Source: an uncultured Pelagibacteraceae bacterium
Lineage (GTDB): Bacteria > Pseudomonadota > Alphaproteobacteria > Pelagibacterales > Pelagibacteraceae
Reading direction: 5' to 3'
DNA length: 39,952 bases
Assembly (NCBI GenBank): GCA_902561075.1
Contig: CACEOC010000008.1
Span: 1-39,952 of the forward strand
The notes under the pieces were generated by a model, which saw only the letters and a list, made by a program, of their open reading frames with translations, did not search any database and had not been told where the DNA came from. The stretch's first letter is position 1. Each line of letters starts with the position of its first letter. Below are positions 1-7,573 of the stretch, one piece after another. A program made the position numbers and the translations under genes.

Positions 1-658
1 TAAAAAACTTATTTCTAAAGGTGACCAAATTTTTTGGGTCTGTCCCTTAATTGATGAATCTAGTAAAGTTGATCATCAATCATCGATTAAAAGGTATGAA
101 TTTTTAAAAAAGATATTTAAAAATAAAGTTGGTTTAATTCATGGATCTTTAAATAAAGAAGATAAAGACAAAATTTTATTAGATTTTTTAAAGAAAAAAA
201 TTGATATATTGGTATCTACTACTGTAATTGAAGTTGGTATAGATTTTCCAAATGCAAATTTAATTATAATTGAAAACGCTAACAAGTTCGGTCTATCACA
301 ACTACATCAATTAAGAGGTAGAGTTGGAAGAGGAAATAAACAATCATATTGTATATTGATGTTTAAATCTAATTTGAGTGAAAACGCAAAAAAAAGAATT
401 AATATACTAAAAACAAATACTGACGGATTCAAAATCTCAGAAGAAGATATGAAATTGAGAGGATATGGTGACTTACTTGGTTTTAAACAAAGTGGTATAC
501 AGACATTTAGGTTAGCAGATCCAGTACTTAATGAGGACTTATTTTTTTTAGCCGAAAAAGAAATAAAAAAAATAGAAAATCAATCTGAAGATTTAACAAA
601 ATACCAGCCATTGTTAAAATTATACGATAGAGCTGATATTTTAAATGATATTGTTTAA
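1..658 (+). CDS. recG: ATP-dependent DNA helicase RecG, C-terminal part (5' truncated by window edge)
   Basis: The reading frame is open from base 2 and its start lies outside the window; about 218 codons are visible. They cover helicase domain 2 and the RecG C-terminus. Visible are GDQIFWVCPLI, the HGSLNKEDKD stretch, STTVIEVGIDFPNA (motif V region) and QLHQLRGRVGRG (motif VI with its arginine finger), followed by the RecG tail LRGYGDLLGFKQSG. RecG is a superfamily 2 helicase that remodels stalled replication forks and branched DNA. The motif VI/TRG-type tail distinguishes it from PriA and Mfd. Its last 4 bp overlap the convergent DUF502 gene, so neither gene can have a separate terminator between them. 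Family identity is seen directly in the motifs; the cellular role is family knowledge. Confidence 0.93.
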   Translation, partial: KKLISKGDQIFWVCPLIDESSKVDHQSSIKRYEFLKKIFKNKVGLIHGSLNKEDKDKILLDFLKKKIDILVSTTVIEVGIDFPNANLIIIENANKFGLSQLHQLRGRVGRGNKQSYCILMFKSNLSENAKKRINILKTNTDGFKISEEDMKLRGYGDLLGFKQSGIQTFRLADPVLNEDLFFLAEKEIKKIENQSEDLTKYQPLLKLYDRADILNDIV

Positions 659-1275
659 TTTGTTGGATTAGAAGTTCCAGCAGATACGATAAATTTGGAT
701 GCTTCCTCAAAACTCATATCCAAATAAATGATTTCACTTTTTGGGAACATTAATAGAAAACCACTCGTAGGATTTGGGGTTGTAGGAACAAATACATTTA
801 CTAATTCTGAATTTGTTTTGTCAGATATTTCACCTTTATTATCTTTAGTTGCAAAACCTACAGCCCAAGTACCTTTTCTAGGATACTCTATTAACACTAC
901 ACTTTTATTATTACCCTTCTTTGGTGCCAAACTTTCAGTCATTTGGCCTATTGCAGAGTAAATTGTTCTAAGAATCGGAATTTTTTTTAATGTTTGATTA
1001 AAAAATTGTAATATTTTCTTTCCTATAAATGAAAGTGATAATCCACCGATTATAGTTATAAATATTATTGAAAGAAGTATTTCTAGACCTGGTATAGAAA
1101 AAGGAAGATAGCTATTAGGATTTATTTCTTTCGGAATTAGGTTTGAAGATACAGATATAAAAAATTTAGTTAAATAAAGTGTGATACCTATAGGAACTAA
1201 AACAACGATACCAGTAATAAAATAGTTTCTTAGTTTAGAGAATATAGGGGTCTTTTTTTTTTGAGTTTTTACCAT
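655..1275 (-). CDS. DUF502 family inner-membrane protein
   Basis: This 206-residue protein starts with a basic segment (KTQKKKTPIFSKLRNYF). Two hydrophobic segments follow, at about residues 18-40 (GIVVLVPIGITLYLTKFFI) and 63-88 (LEILLSIIFITIIGGLSLSFIG). A soluble C-terminal part carries the family patterns PILRTIYSAIGQMTES, YPRKGTWAVGFATK and FVPTTPNPTSGFLLMFP. These mark DUF502, a conserved bacterial membrane family with no firmly established function. Length is normal for the family. It ends inside the last codons of recG (4 bp overlap, convergent) and diverges from the M48 protease gene across only 39 bp. Function is unknown; membrane location is predicted from hydrophobicity. Confidence 0.85.
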   Translation of the reverse strand: MVKTQKKKTPIFSKLRNYFITGIVVLVPIGITLYLTKFFISVSSNLIPKEINPNSYLPFSIPGLEILLSIIFITIIGGLSLSFIGKKILQFFNQTLKKIPILRTIYSAIGQMTESLAPKKGNNKSVVLIEYPRKGTWAVGFATKDNKGEISDKTNSELVNVFVPTTPNPTSGFLLMFPKSEIIYLDMSFEEASKFIVSAGTSNPTN

Positions 1276-1276
1276 A

Positions 1277-1303
1277 TTGAATCTAATTAAATATTATTAT
1301 AAT
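1277..1303 (+). promoter_or_regulatory. Candidate sigma-70-type promoter for the M48 protease gene
   Basis: A perfect TATAAT lies at 1298-1303, preceded 15 bp upstream by TTGAAT (1277-1282). The only usable start codon of the protease gene is the GTG at 1315, so the 5' leader would be only a few bases long. The spacing is shorter than the optimal 17 bp and the region is very AT-rich, so this could be a chance match. Confidence 0.35.
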
Positions 1304-1314
1304 AGATTAAGTTA

Positions 1315-2136
1315 GTGAATAGAAGGAATTTTATACAATTAGTAGGATGTGGTTGTCTATCATTAGGCGTGCATAATTGTACAACAGCTCCAATAACTGA
1401 TAGAAAGCAACTAAAACTTATACCAGAGCACAAATTAAATGCTCAAGCCGCTAAAGCATACGAAAAAGTAAAAAAAAAGGCTAAACTTAGCAATGATATA
1501 AAGAAATTAGAAGAAATTAAAAAAATTGGAAAAAGAATTGAAATTGTAATTAGTAAATACTTTGAGAGCCAAAAAAAGGTGGATCCAACTATTGGATTTG
1601 AATGGGAATACATCTTAATTGATAATGATAAAATGATGAACGCTTGGTGTATGCCAGGTGGAAAGATTGCAGTTTACTCAGGGATTTTAAAAATTACAAA
1701 AAATACAAATGCTTTAGCTGCTGTTATGGGACACGAAATTGCCCACGCTGTTGCAAAACATTCTGTTGAAAGAATGAGTAGAGCCGTTTTAATTCAATCT
1801 AGTGTTAGTTTGATTGATATTTTTTCTGGAGGAAAGCTTTCTCAAGTTAACAGATCAACAGGTATGGACACTGTAGGTTATGTAGCTCAATTGGGTATTA
1901 TGAACCCTTTTAGCAGAAAAGAAGAGACGGAAGCTGACTATTTAGGTATGATTTTTGCATCACTAGCAGGATATGATATTAGAGAAACACCTAAAATTTG
2001 GGAGAGAATGAAGCTTGAGAATAAAGGAAAAGAGCCTCCACAATTTTTGAGCACCCATCCCTCATCGTCGTCTAGGATTAAAAGTATTAATGAATGGATG
2101 AATGAAATAATAATTAAATACCCACCAATTACGTAA
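1315..2136 (+). CDS. M48 family zinc metalloprotease, Tat-signal (lipo)protein
   Basis: This 273-residue protein has the M48 catalytic motif HEIAHA within VMGHEIAHAVAKHS, and a downstream ETEADYLGM that supplies the glutamate zinc ligand. The N-terminus NRRNFIQ followed by a weakly hydrophobic stretch looks like a twin-arginine signal. Related alphaproteobacterial proteins have RR...GC followed by TTxPITGRxQL; here CTTAPITDRKQL follows Cys22, so a lipoprotein is likely, although the lipobox (VHNC) is non-canonical. The start is GTG: an in-frame TAG stop at 1303-1305 excludes a longer form, and starting later would remove the RR pair. Homologues (LoiP/BepA-like) act in the periplasm on envelope protein quality control. 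The gene is convergent with tRNA-Lys, 4 bp away. The family is certain, its substrate is not. Confidence 0.87.
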   Translation: MNRRNFIQLVGCGCLSLGVHNCTTAPITDRKQLKLIPEHKLNAQAAKAYEKVKKKAKLSNDIKKLEEIKKIGKRIEIVISKYFESQKKVDPTIGFEWEYILIDNDKMMNAWCMPGGKIAVYSGILKITKNTNALAAVMGHEIAHAVAKHSVERMSRAVLIQSSVSLIDIFSGGKLSQVNRSTGMDTVGYVAQLGIMNPFSRKEETEADYLGMIFASLAGYDIRETPKIWERMKLENKGKEPPQFLSTHPSSSSRIKSINEWMNEIIIKYPPIT

Positions 2137-2140
2137 ATAG

Positions 2141-2216
<76 letters not shown>

Positions 2217-2265
2217 ACATCAAGAGTTTTATAACTATTTTTTTTTTATTATCAATGCGTAATTT

Positions 2266-3378
2266 TTATAACTTATTCGCAAATTTATTATAAAATTTAA
2301 GAAAAGTACCCTTTTTTATATGTTTTCGGATTTCAAACATTAATTCTTGATAAAAATTTATATTGTTTAAGGTCAGAATCATCGCACCAAGCATTTCATT
2401 AGTATTAAATAGATGATTGATATAACTTTTCGAATATTTGTTTAAATCAAATTTTTTTACTGAAATATCTAATGGTTTTTTATCAGTTTTATATTTTGAA
2501 TTTCTAATATTTATTCTTCCATTCCAAGTGAATGCTAATCCATTTCGTCCTAATCTTGTTGGAAGAACGCAGTCAAACATGTCAACACCTCTTTTTACAG
2601 ATCCAAGAATATCAGAAGGTGTTCCTACGCCCATTAAATATCTAGGCTTAGAATCTGGTAAATAATCTTTTATAGCATCAAGAACATTAAACATTTCATT
2701 TTGAGTATCACCTACTGCTAATCCACCAATAGCATATCCATCAAAGCCGATTTTAATTAAATCTTTTAAAGATTTAAGTCTTAAGTCTTTAAATAGGCCT
2801 CCTTGAATAATACCAAACAACGCTTTATGAGGATTTTTTCCAAATGCTTTTTTTGACCTTAAGGCCCAATATGTTGATAAATCTACAGATTTTGAGATTA
2901 ATTTATAATTTAATGTTTTTTTTGGACACTCGTCCAAAACCATAACAATATCTGAATTTAATTTTTTTTGAATTTTTATACTTTCTTCAGGGCTTAATAT
3001 AAATTTGCTTCCATCAATATGTGAGTTAAATATTGCACCTTTTTCTCTATCTATCTTATTTAACTTTGAAAGAGACATAATTTGATAACCGCCTGAATCT
3101 GTTAATATAGGTTTTTTACAATTTATGAAGTTATGTAAACCACCATATTTTTTAACTCTTTCAGCACCAGGTCTGATCATTAAATGATATGTGTTACAAA
3201 GAATTATTTGACTACCTGTTTTAAAAACATCATTTAAAAATGCGCCCTTAATGGTACCCTGTGTACCTACAGGCATAAATGCAGGTGTATCGATTACTCC
3301 TCTATGAGTAATTATTTTACCAAGTCTAGCATAACCATTTTTTTTTGTAACATTAAAACTAAATTTTTTTAATGCCAT
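2266..3378 (-). CDS. tgt: Queuine/preQ1 tRNA-guanine transglycosylase
   Basis: This 370-residue protein exchanges guanine-34 for a 7-deazaguanine in tRNAs with GUN anticodons (Asp, Asn, His, Tyr), a step toward queuosine. Visible motifs are THRGVIDTPAFMPVGTQGT near the N-terminus, LTDSGGYQIMSL with a catalytic-site Asp, VLDECP, the GGLAVG base-recognition loop, and YLMGVGTPSDILGSVKRGVDMFDCVLPTR with the nucleophile Asp and a first part of the zinc region. The classical zinc-binding CxCxxC of bacterial Tgt is not evident: the segment after IRNSKYKTDKKPLD lacks it, which is unusual and may reflect divergence. Length is typical. It is 10 bp from ppiB and heads toward tRNA-Lys. Confidence 0.93.
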   Translation of the reverse strand: MALKKFSFNVTKKNGYARLGKIITHRGVIDTPAFMPVGTQGTIKGAFLNDVFKTGSQIILCNTYHLMIRPGAERVKKYGGLHNFINCKKPILTDSGGYQIMSLSKLNKIDREKGAIFNSHIDGSKFILSPEESIKIQKKLNSDIVMVLDECPKKTLNYKLISKSVDLSTYWALRSKKAFGKNPHKALFGIIQGGLFKDLRLKSLKDLIKIGFDGYAIGGLAVGDTQNEMFNVLDAIKDYLPDSKPRYLMGVGTPSDILGSVKRGVDMFDCVLPTRLGRNGLAFTWNGRINIRNSKYKTDKKPLDISVKKFDLNKYSKSYINHLFNTNEMLGAMILTLNNINFYQELMFEIRKHIKKGTFLKFYNKFANKL

Positions 3379-3388
3379 CTAACAAAAT

Positions 3389-3946
3389 TTACTCAGATTT
3401 AAAACTTATAATTTTATCAGGATCATCGACTGATCCGTTATTATTTGAATCTCCTCTTTTAATTTTATCAACAAATTCCATTCCGCTAATAACTTTGCCA
3501 AAAACAGTATATTGACGATCTAAGAAAGGTGCTGGCTCAAAACAAATAAAAAATTGGCTGTTTGCGCTATTTGGGTCAGCAGATCTAGCCATTGATAATG
3601 TTCCTCTTTCATGGGGCAGATTATTAAATTCCTGTTTTAAATCTGGAAGTTTTGATCCACCCATACCTGCTCTGTTTAAATCAAAATTATTATTTTTAGA
3701 GTTACCAAATTTTATATCACCAGTCTGAGCCATGAAACCATCAATAACTCTGTGAAACACAACACCGTCATACTCACCTTCATTTGCTAATGTCTTAATT
3801 CTTTCTACATGATTAGGCGCAACATCGCTAAACATTTCAATTTTTACCTCTCCATCTTTAAGTTTCAAAATCATTATATTCTCCTTTGCTATTGTTTCAT
3901 TTTGAATTAAATAAAAGAAAAAAAATATAAATTTAATATATTTCAT
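3389..3946 (-). CDS. ppiB: Cyclophilin-type peptidyl-prolyl cis-trans isomerase
   Basis: This is a cyclophilin catalysing prolyl cis-trans isomerisation. Family motifs are YDGVVFHRVIDGFMAQTGD (catalytic-site Arg), GTLSMARSADPNSANSQFFICFEPAPFLDRQYTVFGKVISGMEFVDKI. The bacterial insertion KFGNSKNNNFDLNRAGMGG is present. The long form (185 residues) begins MKYIKFIFFFFYLIQNETIAKEN, a basic-hydrophobic-polar arrangement that could be a signal peptide cut after TIA. An internal ATG at 3872-3874 (Met25) has a much stronger ribosome-binding site and would give a 161-residue cytosolic enzyme. The long form overlaps the end of coaD by 14 bp. Homologues often start ENTIILET or similar, which aligns with KENIMILKL and so gives mild support to the longer form. 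The start is therefore uncertain; the family is not. Confidence 0.9.
   Translation of the reverse strand: MKYIKFIFFFFYLIQNETIAKENIMILKLKDGEVKIEMFSDVAPNHVERIKTLANEGEYDGVVFHRVIDGFMAQTGDIKFGNSKNNNFDLNRAGMGGSKLPDLKQEFNNLPHERGTLSMARSADPNSANSQFFICFEPAPFLDRQYTVFGKVISGMEFVDKIKRGDSNNNGSVDDPDKIISFKSE
3872..3886 (-). promoter_or_regulatory. Strong internal ribosome-binding site and alternative start in ppiB
   Basis: On the minus strand, AAGGAG (complement of 3881-3886) lies 6 bases before an in-frame ATG (3874-3872), the best Shine-Dalgarno arrangement seen in this part of the window. It sits inside the longer ppiB reading frame, exactly where the possible signal peptide ends and the mature cyclophilin begins. 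It either marks the true start or allows a second, signal-less product. Confidence 0.55.
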
Positions 3947-4436
3947 TAAACTTTTCTTTTAGAAATTTAATTGTACTTTTAGTTGCAAATTTTTTTAAAT
4001 CACCATTAAGTTCAGCAATTTCTTTAACAAATCTTGACGAAATAATTTGGTTTTCTACATCAGACATAACAAATACAGTTTCAATATTTTTATTTAACTT
4101 TCTATTCATACCAGCTAATTGAAATTCGTATTCAAAATCTGATACTGCTCTTAATCCTCTAAGTATTAGTCTTGAATTATATTTCTTGCAGAGGGAAGTT
4201 GTAAGATTATTAAAAGTAATGACTTTTAATTTTTTTTTATTAAATCTCAAATCTTTAAATAAAGCATTTTTTATAATTTCAATTCTTTCGTCTGCATTAA
4301 ATAGATACTTTTTATTTGAAGAGTTTGAAACACCAATTATAAGATTGTCAACTAAACTGAGAGATTTTCTGATAACATCAATGTGACCATAAGTTATAGG
4401 ATCAAATGTTCCAGGGTAAATTGCAATCTTTCTCAT
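3933..4436 (-). CDS. coaD: Pantetheine-phosphate adenylyltransferase
   Basis: This 167-residue enzyme transfers AMP from ATP to 4'-phosphopantetheine to form dephospho-CoA. It opens with IAYPGTFDPITYGHIDVI-type sequence (IAIYPGTFDPITYGH), containing the nucleotidyltransferase TxGH motif. It continues with LILRGLRAVSDFEYEFQLAGMNRKL and the C-terminal ISSRFVKEIAELNG, the ISSTxVRE-like ATP-binding motif. Length matches the family (about 160-170). Its ATG overlaps the gyrA stop codon by one base (TAATG), indicating translational coupling, and its 3' end overlaps the long form of ppiB. Cytosolic. Assignment is secure. Confidence 0.96.
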   Translation of the reverse strand: MRKIAIYPGTFDPITYGHIDVIRKSLSLVDNLIIGVSNSSNKKYLFNADERIEIIKNALFKDLRFNKKKLKVITFNNLTTSLCKKYNSRLILRGLRAVSDFEYEFQLAGMNRKLNKNIETVFVMSDVENQIISSRFVKEIAELNGDLKKFATKSTIKFLKEKFNEIY

Positions 4437-7045
4437 TAAATAAGATTATCATCAATTTTAATTGCTGAAACTACTTTTTCATCACCAGATAATTTAATAA
4501 TTCTTACACCTTGAGTGTTTCTATTTGCTATTCTTATTTCTTTTACCGAAGTTCTAATAACTCTGCCTTTGTCAGTTGATATAAGTATTTCGTCACCATT
4601 AAAAACTGGAAAAGATGATGAAACATCACCGTTTCTCTTTGAATTCACTATACCTATTATGCCTTTCCCGCCCCTATTAATAACTCTGTAATCGTAATGA
4701 GATGTTCTTTTACCGTATCCATTTTCAGTTATAGACAAAATATAATTTTGTTTTGCATCTTTTTCATCTTTTGTATCTTGTTTAGATTTACCATTAAACT
4801 TCTTATCTATTGCATCAATTATTGACAATGAAACAACAGAGTCATCATTTTGCAAATTTATGCCTCTTATACCTTTGGATGATCTACCTTTAAACACTCT
4901 TAATTTTTTTGATTCAAATCTAATGCACTTACCTTTTTTAGTATGTAGCAAAATATCTTGATCATCTCTACAAATTTTAACACCAATAATTTTGTCCTCA
5001 GTATCAAGTTTAATTGCAATTTTTCCAGAAGAATTTATCGATGTAAAATCGTCTAAACTATTTTTTCTAATTTTACCTTTGCTGGTTGCAAAAATTATAT
5101 GCATACCCTTTAAATCGGTATTTTCATCAGGCATAGGCATAATAGAACTTATTGTTTGATGATTTTTTAATGGAAGTATATTAAATAATGATTTCCCTCT
5201 TGAGATAGAGCTGCCTTCAGGAATTTTCCAGGCTTTGATTCTGAATACTAGACCTTCATTTGAAAAGAATAATACTGCTGTATGTGTATCAACAGAAAGT
5301 GTTTGAATTACAGAGTCTTCGTCTCTTGTTTTAATTCCAGTTTTACCTTTACCCCCTCTTTTTTGTTGTTTAACACTACTTAAAGAACCACGTTTTATAT
5401 AACCTTTCAATGTAACTGTTATAAGAACGGATTCTTTTTGAATTGTTTCTTCAATATTATAATTTAATACTGTATTTATTGATCTATCATCAATTTGTGT
5501 TCTTCTATCAATTCCATACTTGTCTCTGATAACAATTAAATCATTGCTTATAACCTGAAGTAATTCTTTTTTAGAATTAATGATTTTTTTATATTGGGTA
5601 ATTAATTTTGATAATTTTAATAATTCAACTTCTATTTCATTTATGCCGATAGCAGTTAATCTTTGTAATTTTAGTTCTAATATAGATTCAATTTGTTTCA
5701 AAGATAATGAATAATTATTTGAATTATTTTTATCATTAACTAATTTAATAAATTTAGTTGTCTTAGAGATTTTAAACTTATTTTTAAGTAGAGTATTTTT
5801 AGCTTCATCAGGATTTTTTGAGTTCCTTATAATTTTAATTATTTTATCAATATTTTCTACTGCAACTGACAATCCTATTAGTATATGAGATCTATTTACT
5901 GCTTTATTTAAATCAAATTTTGTTTTTTTTAATACAACATCTTCCCTAAAATTTAGAAAATAATTTAAAATTTTTATTAAACCACATTGTTCTGGTCTAC
6001 CGTCAACAATTGCTAACATGTTAAAACCATATGAACTCTCTATTGAAGTATTTTTATATAATAATCGTTTAATTGTTTCAGGCTCAATACCATTTTTTAA
6101 GTCAAGGGCTAATCTAATGCCTTCACTGTTAGACTCGTCTCGTATATCTTTAATGCCCTCAATTTTTTTTTCTCTAACTAATTGTGCAATTCTTTCTGTC
6201 AAAATGGCTTTATTTATTTGATAAGGTATTGAAGTGATAACTAATCTTTCTCTTCCACCTTTCATTTGCTCAATATCTATATTTCCTCTTATTTTAAAAG
6301 AAGTTGTCGATTTACCTTTATCATAACCCTCTTTTATAGATTGTTTTCCAATTACTATACCTTTAGTTGGAAAATCAGGACCTTTGATGTGCTTCATTAA
6401 TTCATTAAGGGTAGTATTTTTGTTACTTTTCCTATTCTCAATCATGGCAAGTGTGCCATTTATAACTTCAGATAAATTATGTGGTGGGATGCTTGTAGCC
6501 ATACCTACAGCTATACCTCCGGCACCATTTACTAACATATTTGGAAATTGGGATGGTAACACAACAGGTTCTTTTTCTGTCTCATCATAATTACTTTTAA
6601 ATTTTACTGTCTCTTTTTCAATATCATCGATAAGATGTTGTGAAATTTTGGAGAGTTTAGTCTCTGTGTATCTCATAGCTGCAGCTGGATCTCCATCAAC
6701 AGAACCAAAATTACCTTGTCCATCAACTAAAGGTAGACTCATTGAAAATTCCTGTACCATTCTTACCAGTGCGTCATATACAGCTTGATCTCCGTGTGGA
6801 TGATATTTACCAATTACATCACCAACAACTCTTGCTGACTTTCTAAATTGTTTAGACCAATCAAACCCACCTTTGTACATTGCATAAAGAATTCTTCTGT
6901 GAACAGGCTTTAATCCATCTCGAACATCAGGTAATGCTCTACTTACAATTACGCTCATAGCGTAAGATAAATATGATGAACTCATTTCATCATACATTGA
7001 TATCTGTTTTACATTCTTATCTTTTGGAATTTCTAAATTTGACAT
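4436..7045 (-). CDS. gyrA: DNA gyrase subunit A
   Basis: This 869-residue subunit cleaves and rejoins DNA during negative supercoiling by gyrase (with GyrB). The catalytic tyrosine is Tyr126 in [11 protein letters not shown]. The N-terminal winged-helix region contains [20 protein letters not shown] and the quinolone-determining stretch [26 protein letters not shown]. The GyrA box [11 protein letters not shown] is present at the start of the C-terminal beta-pinwheel, which distinguishes it from ParC. The position equivalent to E. coli Ser83 is Gln87, while the equivalent of Asp87 (Asp91) is kept. A lysine/aspartate-rich linker ([16 protein letters not shown]) interrupts a pinwheel blade. It starts 3 bp after ssb and is coupled to coaD. 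Confidence 0.98.
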   Translation of the reverse strand: MSNLEIPKDKNVKQISMYDEMSSSYLSYAMSVIVSRALPDVRDGLKPVHRRILYAMYKGGFDWSKQFRKSARVVGDVIGKYHPHGDQAVYDALVRMVQEFSMSLPLVDGQGNFGSVDGDPAAAMRYTETKLSKISQHLIDDIEKETVKFKSNYDETEKEPVVLPSQFPNMLVNGAGGIAVGMATSIPPHNLSEVINGTLAMIENRKSNKNTTLNELMKHIKGPDFPTKGIVIGKQSIKEGYDKGKSTTSFKIRGNIDIEQMKGGRERLVITSIPYQINKAILTERIAQLVREKKIEGIKDIRDESNSEGIRLALDLKNGIEPETIKRLLYKNTSIESSYGFNMLAIVDGRPEQCGLIKILNYFLNFREDVVLKKTKFDLNKAVNRSHILIGLSVAVENIDKIIKIIRNSKNPDEAKNTLLKNKFKISKTTKFIKLVNDKNNSNNYSLSLKQIESILELKLQRLTAIGINEIEVELLKLSKLITQYKKIINSKKELLQVISNDLIVIRDKYGIDRRTQIDDRSINTVLNYNIEETIQKESVLITVTLKGYIKRGSLSSVKQQKRGGKGKTGIKTRDEDSVIQTLSVDTHTAVLFFSNEGLVFRIKAWKIPEGSSISRGKSLFNILPLKNHQTISSIMPMPDENTDLKGMHIIFATSKGKIRKNSLDDFTSINSSGKIAIKLDTEDKIIGVKICRDDQDILLHTKKGKCIRFESKKLRVFKGRSSKGIRGINLQNDDSVVSLSIIDAIDKKFNGKSKQDTKDEKDAKQNYILSITENGYGKRTSHYDYRVINRGGKGIIGIVNSKRNGDVSSSFPVFNGDEILISTDKGRVIRTSVKEIRIANRNTQGVRIIKLSGDEKVVSAIKIDDNLI

Positions 7046-7048
7046 TAA

Positions 7049-7492
7049 TTAAAAGGGAATATCATCATCTAATTCAGAGCTAGCTTGAGAAGTTTCTTCT
7101 AAAGTTTGGTTGTTCTGATTATTTGACATTTGATTGTTTCCGCCGCCTAACATTGTTAAAGACGAATTGTATCCTTGTATGATAATTTCAGTAGAATATT
7201 TATCTGTGCCTGTTTGTTCATCTTTCCATTTTCTTGTTGTTAATTGTCCTTCTACATAAATCTGAGCACCTTTTTTAAGATATTGTTGCACGACATTTAC
7301 CAAACCCTCATTAAATACAACTATTCTATGCCATTCAGTTTTTTCTTTTTTTTCGCCTGAATTTTTATCTTTCCAACTCTGGCTTGTTGCTAAGCTTAAT
7401 CTTGCTACACTTTTCCCATTAACCATTTGCTTGATTTCAGGATCTGCGCCTAAACGACCAATTAATAAAACTTTATTTAAACTTCCTGACAT
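7049..7492 (-). CDS. ssb: Single-stranded DNA-binding protein
   Basis: This 147-residue protein binds single-stranded DNA during replication and repair. It has the OB-fold start [17 protein letters not shown], aromatic contact positions in [12 protein letters not shown] and [15 protein letters not shown], then a Gly/Asn/Gln-rich linker ([15 protein letters not shown]). The acidic tail DDDIPF is the partner-docking peptide typical of bacterial SSB. It is the first gene of a minus-strand run ssb-gyrA-coaD-ppiB-tgt and diverges from uvrA across 81 bp, the same ssb/uvrA arrangement seen in many proteobacteria. No clear LexA-type box was found in the divergent region. Confidence 0.97.
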   Translation of the reverse strand: MSGSLNKVLLIGRLGADPEIKQMVNGKSVARLSLATSQSWKDKNSGEKKEKTEWHRIVVFNEGLVNVVQQYLKKGAQIYVEGQLTTRKWKDEQTGTDKYSTEIIIQGYNSSLTMLGGGNNQMSNNQNNQTLEETSQASSELDDDIPF

Positions 7493-7573
7493 AATAATCT
7501 AATATATATATTGTTAAACATATCACAATATGACTTGAATATTGATTTTATTGTTTTAAAGCAAGAATAATTT

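Noticed and set aside
7493..7573. Possible LexA (SOS) box between ssb and uvrA
   Set aside because: No GTTC-N7-GTTC or GAAC-N7-GAAC type site could be found; only AT-rich sequence is present.
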